Origin: Helicobacter_D sp964464895
Lineage (GTDB): Bacteria > Campylobacterota > Campylobacteria > Campylobacterales > Helicobacteraceae
Assembly (NCBI GenBank): GCA_964464895.1
Contig: CAYXGY010000001.1
Location: 124,001-188,000 of the forward strand
Length of the DNA stretch: 64,000 bases
Reading direction: 5' to 3'
Part shown: positions 25,399 through 34,440 of the stretch, piece by piece
Position numbering within the stretch: position 1 is the first letter of the stretch
Layout of the letters: each line of letters starts with the position of its first letter
Translations under genes and position numbers: made by a program
Notes under the pieces: generated by a model
Told to the model about the DNA's origin: nothing
Seen by the model: the letters and a program-made list of their open reading frames with translations, nothing else
Database searches by the model: none

Positions 25399-26790
25399 CT
25401 AAAAATTCTCTTCAAACCAGCCCGCAATTTCACTACGAATTGTTTGGTGTAGAACAATGCCAGCAAGAAAGTCATCTTGTTTTGCCTTGTTTAGCAAACT
25501 GATTAATCCGTTGCGATATTTGCTAAGATAGGGGTGGTCAATCTGCATAGGGTCGCCTAAAAATACAATCCTAGAATCCTCTGCCATTCTCGTGCCAATG
25601 AGTTTAATTGTCGCATTGGAAGCATTTTGTGCTTCATCAAAGATGACGAATTTTTTGGCAATACTCACTCCGCGTGCGTGGGCAATGTCTAATACTTCAA
25701 TATTGTGTTTATTTAAAAAATACTCTGTGGCTTCTTGACTTTGTATGCTGTTTGCTTCTCCGCGATATTCTATACGTTTTGCGAGCGATTCCTTTTGCAT
25801 TTTGGTGATGATGAAATTAATGGCACTAAAAAGTGGATACATAAAATAGCTTAGTTTTTGATTTTCATCGCCTTTACGGAATCCAAGTTCTGCTTCTTTG
25901 TCATTTGCTGTAATGGTATTGCGCAAATAGACAATTCCATTGACGACACCCTTTTTCAATAAATGTAAGCCTGCTTGTAAGGCGATGAGTGTCTTGCCAC
26001 TTCCAGTTGCACCGCTACAAATTGTGATTTTATTCTTGCTATGCGTTAGAAGTGCATAGAGGAATTTTTGCTCCAAATTAATAGGGTTGATATAGAGTTT
26101 ATCTTCTTCTAAACGCGTATCAAAATCTAATTCACAAAAGGCATTGTCTAGTTTAATGCCATAACGTTTTTTGCCTGTGAGATAGAGACTATTTTCAGTA
26201 TTGTCTTCTTCGGCAATTTCAATCAAACTCCAATTCGTGAGGGCTTGGAATGCAGCATTACACTCAAGACTTTCTTTTGTGTTGTTTTTGTGGATTTGGA
26301 AATGGTTTAAAAAATCAATGGCTTGAGGGTTTTCGATGCGGTCTCTCATAAGAGATTGTGAGGAAACATTCAACGAGAGAGCATAAACCTTGAGGGAAAT
26401 ATCATTTGTGAGTAATATAAAGTTATAGTCCTTAGCAATTTCTAAAGTGCGTGCGTCATTCAGCCCATAATCTTGGGATTTGGTTTTATAATTTGGTCTA
26501 TGAATGATTTGTAAAGGAATCTTGTGCTGATGAATTGTAAAATAAATCGTATGGATTTTATCTTTCTCTATCGTACTAAATTCTGATACAGAAGTAGAAT
26601 CTCCTAAAATATTCCTAAAAAACTCTCGTGCAAAAAACCCCGTCTCGTTACTTAAATCTTTCTTTTTGTCTAATTCACTTAAAGTTACATCGCAGATGAA
26701 AATCGTATTTTCACCCTCTTGATGTAGAAAAAAGAGATTTTCCACATCGTCTAAAATAATTGAAGTATCAATTAAGTAGGATTTTTTCAC
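25399..26790 (-). CDS. PIN-PhoH fusion (PhoH2-type RNA helicase/ribonuclease)
   Basis: The N-terminal about 140 residues form a PIN nuclease domain with the acidic set Asp8 (LIDTSIILDD), Glu39 (TLSELDKKK), Asp112 (LNDARTLE) and Asp130 (LLTNDISL). The C-terminal half is a PhoH ATPase with Walker A GATGSGKT (260-267) and Walker B FVIFDEAQNAS, then FLGDPMQIDHPYL. This PhoH2 layout is described in mycobacteria as an RNA-unwinding and cleaving protein, and there it is linked to a toxin-antitoxin pair. Here no antitoxin-like gene precedes it: the next upstream gene is nrdA, one base away. Confidence 0.88.
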   Translation of the reverse strand: MKKSYLIDTSIILDDVENLFFLHQEGENTIFICDVTLSELDKKKDLSNETGFFAREFFRNILGDSTSVSEFSTIEKDKIHTIYFTIHQHKIPLQIIHRPNYKTKSQDYGLNDARTLEIAKDYNFILLTNDISLKVYALSLNVSSQSLMRDRIENPQAIDFLNHFQIHKNNTKESLECNAAFQALTNWSLIEIAEEDNTENSLYLTGKKRYGIKLDNAFCELDFDTRLEEDKLYINPINLEQKFLYALLTHSKNKITICSGATGSGKTLIALQAGLHLLKKGVVNGIVYLRNTITANDKEAELGFRKGDENQKLSYFMYPLFSAINFIITKMQKESLAKRIEYRGEANSIQSQEATEYFLNKHNIEVLDIAHARGVSIAKKFVIFDEAQNASNATIKLIGTRMAEDSRIVFLGDPMQIDHPYLSKYRNGLISLLNKAKQDDFLAGIVLHQTIRSEIAGWFEENF

Positions 26791-29163
26791 TTATTGGCAA
26801 CCTTCACACTCAATACTGCGGTCCATTGCGTCTGTGTTACTTTCAGCTTCCACACTTTGAGAGCGCAAATAATAAGTGGATTTCAAGCCTAATTTCCAAG
26901 CTAACATATAAATCTCATTTAAGTATTTGCCACTTGCGAGATTTAAAGCCATAAAAATATTGGTGCTTTGCCCTTGGTCAATCCATTTTTGTCGAATTGC
27001 AGCGGCTTTAATTAGCAAACGTTGGTCAATTTCGTAAGCAGAAGTGTAATAATTCCAATTTTCTAAGCTTAGATTGGGTGCAACAACAGGAATCAATCCG
27101 CTTAAATTCTCTTCAAACCACTTGCGTTTATAAATGGGCTCAATCGTTTGTGTTGTGCCTACGAGAATAGAGATAGAGCTCGTAGGTGCAATCGCCATCA
27201 AATACCCATTGCGAATCCCTTTAGTTTTGACTTCTTCTCTTAAAGTATCCCAATCATAGACAAACCCAAAAAGCCCCCCGCGGTCAATGAGTTTTTTGGC
27301 TTCATTGTTAGCTTTGTCTATTGGAAAGATTCCTTTAGACCATTCCGAGCCGATAAACTCACTATATACTCCTTTTTCTTGCGCAAGCTCACAACTTGCC
27401 TTAATGGCATTGTAACTAATGATTTCCATTATTTCATCAATTTTTGCCAAATGTTGGTCGCTTCCCCACTCAATATGCTTTTCTGCTAGCATCTGTGCTT
27501 CGCCCATTACGCCTAATCCAATGGCACGATTATTGAGATTCGTAACTTTTACCTTGCGATTGGGGCAGAAGTTCAAGTCAATGACATTGTCTAGCATTCT
27601 AACCGCAATGGGCACGACACGTTCAATATCTTCTTTAGTGTGTATTTTGGAGAGATTAATAGAAGCAAGGTTACAGACTGCAGTCTTGCCATCACGAGAT
27701 TCTCTTTGAGCGATAAAGACTTTTTTGCCTTTAATACTATCGGTAGAAGTAATCTTATTAGAAAGTTTTTTGATACCACAATCGGTAATGATTTCTTGGT
27801 ATTCAGGATAATCTTCAATCGTCCCATCTTCATATTCTACGCGAACAAAACATTCGTTAGGTTCGGTATTTTGAAAAATTTCTGTGCAGAGATTGGAACT
27901 GCGAATGATTCCATTATGTGGATTGGGATTGGCACGATTAGCATTATCTTTAAAACACAAAAAGGGAGAACCCACTTCAAAATAATTTGTTAGAATCCTT
28001 TTCCACAAGTCTTTTGCCTTGAGCGTTGTTTTTGGAATATTGGGGTCCTGTTCGTATTGTATATAACGCGCCTCAAACGCATCTCCATAAAGATTTGTCA
28101 AATCAGAGCAAGTCAGTGAATCAAAAAGATTCCATAAGCCATCTTCGCTCACTCTCTTCATAAACAAATCTGGAATCCAAAGTGCGGGAAATAAATCGTG
28201 TGTCCTTCTTCGCTCTTCCCCACTATTTTTCTTAATATCTACGAAATCAAAAATATCACTATGCCACGGCTCTAAATAGACTGAAATTGCACCTTTGCGT
28301 GTGCCTAGTTGGTCTACTGCAATGGCAATGTCATTGGTGATTTTCAAAAATGGAATCACCCCACCCGCTGCATTTTTATGCCCGTCAATGAAGCTTCCAA
28401 GTCCGCGTATTTTGGAGAAATCCCAACCGATTCCGCCACCATATTTGCTTAAGAGTGCCATTTCTTTATAGGAATCAAAAATTCCTTCAATGCTATCGGG
28501 CGTGCTTCCGATATAACAAGAGCTTAGTTGATGACGTGGGGTTCTTGCATTAGAGAGCGTAGGGGTTGCCGCCATTACTTCAAATTTAGAAAGTAGGTCA
28601 TAGAATTGTTCAGCCCAGAAATTTGGGTCTTGTTCGTTTTGGGCTAAAAACATTGCAATTCCCATAAACATATGTTGTGGCAACTCAATGGGGTCGCCTT
28701 GCTTGTTTTTGAGTAAATAGCGGTCATAAAGCGTTTTGATTCCTAAATAAGTGAATTGCAAATCACGCGTTTTGTCAATTTTTTTATTAAGTCGTTCTAA
28801 ATCAAATTTCTCTTTCATTCCACTAATGATACGATTCTCACTTTCTCCTAATTCCAAGTATTCCCGCAAAGTTTTATAGCCATTAAAGCCATTGACGCGA
28901 TGATAGAGGTCATAGAGGAAAAGTCTTGCAGCAACAAAACTCCAATTGGGGCAGTCAATATCAATTTTATCCACTGCGGTTTTGATTAAAGTTTGCTGGA
29001 TTTCTTGTGTGGTAATTTTATCCCGAAATTGTAGTTTTGCATCTACTTCTAGTTCGCTCTGCGAAACCCCCTCTAAGCCTATTACAGAATCACGCGTATA
29101 TTTTTGGATTTTGGTTACATCAAGTGGTTCAATTCGTCCATTTCTTTTAATAACGGTTAGCAT
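26791..29163 (-). CDS. nrdA: Class Ia ribonucleoside-diphosphate reductase, alpha subunit
   Basis: NrdA reduces ribonucleoside diphosphates to deoxyribonucleotides with a beta subunit that supplies the radical. The N-terminal ATP-cone (MLTVIKRNGRIEPLDVTKIQKY) is followed by the barrel with PTLSNARTPRHQLSSCYI, SKYGGGIGWDFSKIRG, SNLCTEIFQNT and CNLASINLSKI. The C-terminus ends IECEGCQ, with the mobile Cys pair that is re-reduced by thioredoxin. At 790 residues it is full length. No nrdB lies beside it, which is usual in Helicobacter. Confidence 0.95.
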   Translation of the reverse strand: MLTVIKRNGRIEPLDVTKIQKYTRDSVIGLEGVSQSELEVDAKLQFRDKITTQEIQQTLIKTAVDKIDIDCPNWSFVAARLFLYDLYHRVNGFNGYKTLREYLELGESENRIISGMKEKFDLERLNKKIDKTRDLQFTYLGIKTLYDRYLLKNKQGDPIELPQHMFMGIAMFLAQNEQDPNFWAEQFYDLLSKFEVMAATPTLSNARTPRHQLSSCYIGSTPDSIEGIFDSYKEMALLSKYGGGIGWDFSKIRGLGSFIDGHKNAAGGVIPFLKITNDIAIAVDQLGTRKGAISVYLEPWHSDIFDFVDIKKNSGEERRRTHDLFPALWIPDLFMKRVSEDGLWNLFDSLTCSDLTNLYGDAFEARYIQYEQDPNIPKTTLKAKDLWKRILTNYFEVGSPFLCFKDNANRANPNPHNGIIRSSNLCTEIFQNTEPNECFVRVEYEDGTIEDYPEYQEIITDCGIKKLSNKITSTDSIKGKKVFIAQRESRDGKTAVCNLASINLSKIHTKEDIERVVPIAVRMLDNVIDLNFCPNRKVKVTNLNNRAIGLGVMGEAQMLAEKHIEWGSDQHLAKIDEIMEIISYNAIKASCELAQEKGVYSEFIGSEWSKGIFPIDKANNEAKKLIDRGGLFGFVYDWDTLREEVKTKGIRNGYLMAIAPTSSISILVGTTQTIEPIYKRKWFEENLSGLIPVVAPNLSLENWNYYTSAYEIDQRLLIKAAAIRQKWIDQGQSTNIFMALNLASGKYLNEIYMLAWKLGLKSTYYLRSQSVEAESNTDAMDRSIECEGCQ

Positions 29164-29173
29164 AGATTCTCCC

Positions 29174-30973
29174 TTATTTGCTTTTTCTTTTTCTTTGTGT
29201 TGGGTCTAACACTTTTTTGCGGATTCTAATGTTTTTTGGGGTAACTTCCAAAATTTCATCTTCTTCAATCCATTCCAATGCACGTTCTAGGTTCAAATCT
29301 CTTGGTGGCACGAGTTTAATCGCTTCATCACTTCCGCTTGCACGCATATTAGTTAGGTGTTTGGCTTTAACGGGATTGACATCTAAATCATTTTCACGAC
29401 TATGTTCGCCAATCACCATACCAACATAGACTTTGGTTTGCGGAGGGATAAAGAGCACGCCACGTTCTTGAATGTTGCCTAGAGAAAAGGGCGTCGCTTC
29501 GCCATTCTCCATTGAAATGAGTGCGCCATTTCCCCTTGTTTCAACACTTCCACTAAAGGGGCGAAATTCTAAAAAGCTATTATTCATTACCCCCTCTCCT
29601 TTGGTATCGGTTAAAAATTCGCTACGATAACCAATCAATCCACGCGCTGGAATCTCAAATTCCAAACGCGTATAACCTTCCCCCATTGGATTCATCGCCT
29701 TGAGCTCTGCCTTTCTGCGTCCCAGTTTTTCAATCACGCTTCCTGCGTAATCTTGAGGTGTGTCAATCACCAAAGATTCAAAGGGTTCGCATTTAGCCCC
29801 CTCAATTTCTTTAATAATGACTTCAGGGCGTGAAATGCTAAACTCATAATCTTCACGGCGTAGATTTTCTGCCAAAATCGTGATTTGCAATTCTCCACGT
29901 CCGCTGACTTTGAATTTTCCCTCACCCAATTCTTCAATTTTCATTGCGATATTGGTTTGCATTTCTTTTTCTAAACGTTCTTTCAGTTTGTTGGCGGTTA
30001 CATGTTTGCCCTCCGTTCCTGCAAAAGGGGAATCATTGACGGCGAAATTTACGCTCATTGTCGGTTCTTCTAGGTGCATAGGGTCAAGCGGAATCGGATT
30101 GTCTGGGCAAACAATAGAATCTCCCACATTGATAGAATGGAATCCTGCTAAGGCGACAATATCTCCCGCTTGTGCTTCTTCAATCTCGGTTCTAGCCAAT
30201 CCATAAAAGCCGATGAGTTTAGTGATTTTTCCTGTGATTTTCTCGCCATTTCCTTTTGCAAGCATTACATTCTGCCCTTTTTTAACCTTGCCATTAAAGA
30301 TTCTAGCAATTCCAATTTTGCCTACATAGTTATCATAATCAAGGGTGAAGATTTGGATTTGAAGCGGATTCGTGCTTTCTCCACTTGGGAGAGGTACATA
30401 TTCTAAAATGGCGTCAAAAAGTGGTTCTAAATTCTTTTTCTCATCTTCTAATTCTTTAATGGCATAGCCATCGCGTGCGGCTGCATAAACGATAGGAAAA
30501 TCTAGTTGCTCTTCATTTGCTCCCATAGCTGAAAATAAGTCAAAGACTTCATCAATGACGCGGTCGGGTTGTGCTGCTGGCTTATCAATCTTATTTACCA
30601 CGACAATAGGGCGGATTCCAAATGCCAATGCCTTTTTGACGACAAATTTTGTCTGTGGCATTACGCCCTCTTGCGCATCTACAAGCAATAAAACCCCATC
30701 TACCATTTTTAAGACGCGTTCTACTTCTCCTCCAAAGTCTGCGTGTCCGGGAGTGTCAATAATATTAATTTTTGTTCCTTTATAATTAATAGCCGTGTTT
30801 TTGGATAGAATCGTGATTCCACGTTCTTTTTCAATCTCATTGCTATCCATTACGCGTTCGTCTATTTGTTCGTGATTTGCAAAAGTTCCTGATTGTCTAA
30901 GCAATCCATCGACAAGAGTAGTTTTTCCGTGGTCAACGTGCGCAATCACGGCAATATTTCTAATTTCTTGCAT
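29174..30973 (-). CDS. typA: Ribosome-associated translational GTPase TypA/BipA
   Basis: TypA is an EF-G-like GTPase that binds ribosomes and helps 50S assembly and stress adaptation. The G domain shows VIAHVDHGKTTL, RGITILSKNTA, DTPGHADFGGEVER and VVNKIDKPAAQPDRV. Later domains contain RGELQITILAENLRRE and EFLTDTKGEGVMNN. The ATG at 30973, preceded by AAGGAAA, gives the usual 599-residue protein. An in-frame ATG at 31036 would add 21 residues not found in the family. It is divergent from fliK. Confidence 0.94.
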   Translation of the reverse strand: MQEIRNIAVIAHVDHGKTTLVDGLLRQSGTFANHEQIDERVMDSNEIEKERGITILSKNTAINYKGTKINIIDTPGHADFGGEVERVLKMVDGVLLLVDAQEGVMPQTKFVVKKALAFGIRPIVVVNKIDKPAAQPDRVIDEVFDLFSAMGANEEQLDFPIVYAAARDGYAIKELEDEKKNLEPLFDAILEYVPLPSGESTNPLQIQIFTLDYDNYVGKIGIARIFNGKVKKGQNVMLAKGNGEKITGKITKLIGFYGLARTEIEEAQAGDIVALAGFHSINVGDSIVCPDNPIPLDPMHLEEPTMSVNFAVNDSPFAGTEGKHVTANKLKERLEKEMQTNIAMKIEELGEGKFKVSGRGELQITILAENLRREDYEFSISRPEVIIKEIEGAKCEPFESLVIDTPQDYAGSVIEKLGRRKAELKAMNPMGEGYTRLEFEIPARGLIGYRSEFLTDTKGEGVMNNSFLEFRPFSGSVETRGNGALISMENGEATPFSLGNIQERGVLFIPPQTKVYVGMVIGEHSRENDLDVNPVKAKHLTNMRASGSDEAIKLVPPRDLNLERALEWIEEDEILEVTPKNIRIRKKVLDPTQRKRKSK

Positions 30974-31045
30974 TGTTTTCCTTGAAATAAAAATTGAATT
31001 GTGGATTCTATCTAAAAGAATCTTAAGAGTTAGCAAAAATCTTTA

Positions 31046-31061
31046 TGGAATAGCGTTTGCT
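31046..31061 (+). promoter_or_regulatory. Sigma54-type promoter for fliK-flgD-flgE
   Basis: The sequence TGGAATAGCGTTTGCT has GG at 31047-31048 and GC at 31059-31060 with exactly ten bases between, the -24/-12 pattern of RpoN promoters. It ends about 45 bases before the fliK start. Hook-stage flagellar genes in Helicobacter depend on RpoN and FlgR, which fits. Confidence 0.65.
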
Positions 31062-31105
31062 TATATTCTTGTAAAAGTTCTTAAATTTCAAAGAAAGGCG
31101 CAACA

Positions 31106-33499
31106 ATGCTATCTTTATTGGAAGTTGAAAAAGTCAATCAAAAAAATGTCATCAAAACCCAAAATACTCAAGGTGTAAGCGAGGGAGAAAGTGGAGGATT
31201 TGCTGAAATTTTTAATTTTCTAAACTTGGATAAAAATGCTAAAAAATCTGATGGAAATTCTAAAAAGATTGTCCAAAACGCGCGGGAATCTTCTCAGAAT
31301 CAAAGTTTCAATAAACTCTCAAAAAATGAGAATCCAAGTAGCATTCTAAAGAGTTTAGATGAGAAATACAATCTTTCTAAAAATTTCTTGGAGACTCAAA
31401 AAACGCAATCGCAAAGTAAAAGTGTAAAAGTCAATATTCCCAATAATTCTCGTGTTTCTCTTCCGACACCCACGACATTAAAAAGCGCGAGGGATTTATT
31501 GGAGTTTTCAAAGTCTCAAAAACAAGAGGCAAAGACTTTAAAGGATTTAAGTGCAGTGGCAAATGATTTGAAACTCAATATTCAAAAAATCAGTTTGCAA
31601 AAGGGCGAAGAAAGCCAAAATAAAAATATCAAAAATTTTCTTGTCAAACAAGAAATCTCCCCTGCGAAACAACTTTTAAGCTCCAATGAGAGTATTAGAA
31701 TCGGTAAAGAGGTAAATTTACAAACAGCACAAAAAACAAAACAAGAATCTCCTAATATTTTGAGCAATCTTTTACAAGACAAAGAATTGATAGATAAACA
31801 ATCACATCAAACTTCCAAAGTTACCCAAGTCAAAACGGATTTAAAGGATTCTAAAATCCAAACTCAAAGTAAAGAATCTCTTGATAAAAATGCAATGAAA
31901 AATGACAAAAAAGAGGAAAAAGTCCTTGAAAGCTCTAAGGGTTTTGAAAATAAAGTATCCCAAAAGGAAAAGGTAGAATCTCAAACAGAGACTAAAACAA
32001 GCCAAACAGAAACTTTGGAGACAAAAGGCAAATTCCAAAAAACAGAATCAAAAACCTTGCAAGATTCTAAAGAAAAGACAGAAAAAGTCCTAAACAAAGA
32101 GCAATCTAAGCCGACAGAATCCACACAAACAAAAGTTACCCAAGTCAAAACGGATTTAAAGGATTCTAAAATCCAAACTCAAAGTAAAGAATCTCTTGAT
32201 AAAAATGCAATGAAAAATGACAAAAAAGAGGAAAAAGTCCTTGAAAGCTCTAAGGGTTTTGAAAATAAAGTATCCCAAAAGGAAAAGGTAGAATCTCAAA
32301 CAGAGACTAAAACAAGCCAAACAGAAACTTTGGAGACAAAAGGCAAATTCCAAAAAACAGAATCAAAAACCTTGCAAGATTCTAAAGAAAAGACAGAAAA
32401 AGTCCTAAACAAAGAGCAATCTAAGCCGACAGAATCCACACAAACAAAAGTGCAAGATAAGATTTCACAAAAAACAACTAAAGAATCTCAAGAGATTTTA
32501 AGGCAAGAATCTTTCAAACAAGACTCTATGGAGAGAGAGGAAGTAAAACAAGAAAATATTGTGCAAGAAAAGGTTGTTAAAGAAGCAGTCAATAAAGAAT
32601 CCCAAAGCCTAAAAACAACTAATCAGATGAAATTAACACAAGATTTTATCCAGAATCCTTTTGCTTCAAAAGAGAAAAAAGAAGTGAAAGATTCTTTTGT
32701 CAAAGAGGATAAGGAGGACAAAAGAAATATCAAGAATCCAAAGGCTAGCACGACACAAAATACTAATAATTTGAGTGCTTTATTAAAAGAAGAAAGTATG
32801 AGGCAGGAGATGAAACAACAAGATATTTTCTTGGATAATTTGCTAAAAACCACAGAAAAATCTACCCAAACTCCTAAAGAGGCGTTAAAAGGAGCTGTCA
32901 AAGAAGTCAGTAAAGGGAATCAAGAGAAGTCAAAAATCAATCAAGAGATTTTCCAAACCACTTCACAGGCGCAAGTAGAGAATCGCTTCAGTGTGCAGAA
33001 TACATTTTTGCATTTCAGTGATAAATTAAGGGAGGCATTACAAAATTATCGTCCGCCAATCACAAAGCTGTCTTTAGAATTAAATCCAGAGAATCTAGGG
33101 AGCGTAGAGCTAACGATTACGAAACGTGGAGATAATATTTCTGTGCAAATTAGCTCCAACCCCAACGCCTTACAACTCTTTATGCAAAATGCGCAAGAGT
33201 TTAAAAATAGTTTGAGCAATCTAGGATTGAATGATGTGAATTTAGAATTTAAAGATAGTGGGGGGAATAGTCTAGGCAATGGAGATTTTGGTAGTTCTAA
33301 TGGTGGAGAGAATGGCGGATTCCAAGAGCAAAATCGAAGAGGAAATGCCCATAAGGAACAAGAATTTGAACAAAATTCTGATGAAAATTCAAAAAATGCT
33401 CAAAAATGGAACGGAAATAGCTTACACATTTACAAAGAAGTGAATAACCCTTATGCCAAAGTGGCACTTGTGGAGATTAACTTTTCATACTATGCTTAA
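31106..33499 (+). CDS. fliK: Flagellar hook-length control protein FliK
   Basis: FliK is exported during hook building and switches the export gate to filament proteins when the hook is long enough. The 797-residue protein has a very Lys/Gln/Ser/Thr/Glu-rich N-terminal region without obvious fold. The C-terminal Flg_hook domain (about 630-730) contains RPPITKLSLELNPENLGSVE, then VELTITKRGDNISVQI, the conserved core. A 105-residue block (about 238-342) is repeated exactly (about 343-447). The gene precedes flgD and flgE, as in H. pylori. Identification rests on the C-terminal domain and the context. Confidence 0.88.
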   Translation: MLSLLEVEKVNQKNVIKTQNTQGVSEGESGGFAEIFNFLNLDKNAKKSDGNSKKIVQNARESSQNQSFNKLSKNENPSSILKSLDEKYNLSKNFLETQKTQSQSKSVKVNIPNNSRVSLPTPTTLKSARDLLEFSKSQKQEAKTLKDLSAVANDLKLNIQKISLQKGEESQNKNIKNFLVKQEISPAKQLLSSNESIRIGKEVNLQTAQKTKQESPNILSNLLQDKELIDKQSHQTSKVTQVKTDLKDSKIQTQSKESLDKNAMKNDKKEEKVLESSKGFENKVSQKEKVESQTETKTSQTETLETKGKFQKTESKTLQDSKEKTEKVLNKEQSKPTESTQTKVTQVKTDLKDSKIQTQSKESLDKNAMKNDKKEEKVLESSKGFENKVSQKEKVESQTETKTSQTETLETKGKFQKTESKTLQDSKEKTEKVLNKEQSKPTESTQTKVQDKISQKTTKESQEILRQESFKQDSMEREEVKQENIVQEKVVKEAVNKESQSLKTTNQMKLTQDFIQNPFASKEKKEVKDSFVKEDKEDKRNIKNPKASTTQNTNNLSALLKEESMRQEMKQQDIFLDNLLKTTEKSTQTPKEALKGAVKEVSKGNQEKSKINQEIFQTTSQAQVENRFSVQNTFLHFSDKLREALQNYRPPITKLSLELNPENLGSVELTITKRGDNISVQISSNPNALQLFMQNAQEFKNSLSNLGLNDVNLEFKDSGGNSLGNGDFGSSNGGENGGFQEQNRRGNAHKEQEFEQNSDENSKNAQKWNGNSLHIYKEVNNPYAKVALVEINFSYYA
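31817..32446 (+). repeat. Perfect 315-bp tandem duplication inside fliK
   Basis: Bases 31817-32131 recur identically at 32132-32446: period 315, 105 codons, in frame, with no mismatch found by eye. A third start (AAAGT) follows the second copy. Absence of any change between the copies means a recent duplication or continuing homogenisation. Confidence 0.93.
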
Positions 33500-33509
33500 G
33501 GAGTAAATT

Positions 33510-34409
33510 ATGTCATCAACAACAGCCACAGGTTTGCAAGGAAGCTACCAACAACCAACTTCCACAAGCACAAAAGAATGGAGCAACCCTTTAGACGATA
33601 AAGAGATTCCAAAAGATGAGAGCACAACAGGCGGAAACTCTCTTTCTAATGAAGCGTTTATGCGATTGTTTTTGGAACAGCTTAAAAATCAAGACCCAAC
33701 AGCTCCAATGGAGACACAAGAGATTCTAACCCAAACTGCGCAATTAACACAAGTAGAAGCGCAAGAAAAAATGAAAACTGCAATGGAAAAAATGACAAAA
33801 GCAATGGAATCTATGCAGGAAACAAATGAGAAAACGATTGAATCGCAACAAAAAATGATAGAGTCTCAAGAAAAAATGCTAGAATCCTTAGGCTTGCTCT
33901 CTAATAGCATTATGGATAGCAATATCCTAAGTGGCTATAACTCTGTGAGTGTGATTGGCAAAATGGCGGAAACAGGTTTGGATACGATTACCATTGAGAA
34001 AAATGATAAAATTGAATTTGGGCTTTATTTTGACGAACCCATTGATGCGAGCAAAGGGAATCCAAAAATTACGATTGTTTCTAATAAAGTGGTTACAGAT
34101 GATAACGGAAAAGAAGATGTGGAAAAAACAATCGTTAAGGAAATTGACCTTAGTGCTTACGATGGAAAGAGTGGTTGGATTACTTTCGAATGGGATACAA
34201 AAGATAATGGTGGAACTTATGTCAAAGCTGGGGATTATACTATCACAGCAGAATACAATTTGGATTCTACAACCAATAAATATTTAGAGACTTCATTAGG
34301 ACGCGGAGTAGTTCAAAGCGTCATCTTTGACCAAGGTGTGCCTTATGTAAAACTTGGTGAAATGGTTGTGCCAATCACTTATGTTTATTCATTTGAGCCA
34401 AAAAGTTGA
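33510..34409 (+). CDS. flgD: Flagellar hook cap protein FlgD
   Basis: FlgD caps the growing hook and is needed for hook polymerisation. The conserved N-terminal part (about 45-85) has SLSNEAFMRLFLEQLKNQDP followed by TAPMETQEILTQTAQLTQVEA, the FlgD signature. A helical Met/Glu/Gln-rich segment (about 85-130) comes next and a beta-rich C-terminal region (about 145-299) that includes the FLIG/Tudor-like fold (GWITFEWDTKDNGG). Length 299 is typical for Helicobacter. It lies 10 bases after fliK and 31 before flgE. Confidence 0.93.
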   Translation: MSSTTATGLQGSYQQPTSTSTKEWSNPLDDKEIPKDESTTGGNSLSNEAFMRLFLEQLKNQDPTAPMETQEILTQTAQLTQVEAQEKMKTAMEKMTKAMESMQETNEKTIESQQKMIESQEKMLESLGLLSNSIMDSNILSGYNSVSVIGKMAETGLDTITIEKNDKIEFGLYFDEPIDASKGNPKITIVSNKVVTDDNGKEDVEKTIVKEIDLSAYDGKSGWITFEWDTKDNGGTYVKAGDYTITAEYNLDSTTNKYLETSLGRGVVQSVIFDQGVPYVKLGEMVVPITYVYSFEPKS

Positions 34410-34440
34410 TTAAAGCAAGCTGCATAGATAAGGATTGATG

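Noticed and set aside
31841..32353. Pair of identical 65-residue minus-strand ORFs
   Set aside because: They are shadows of the fliK tandem duplication on the opposite strand, with no ribosome sites or codon bias.
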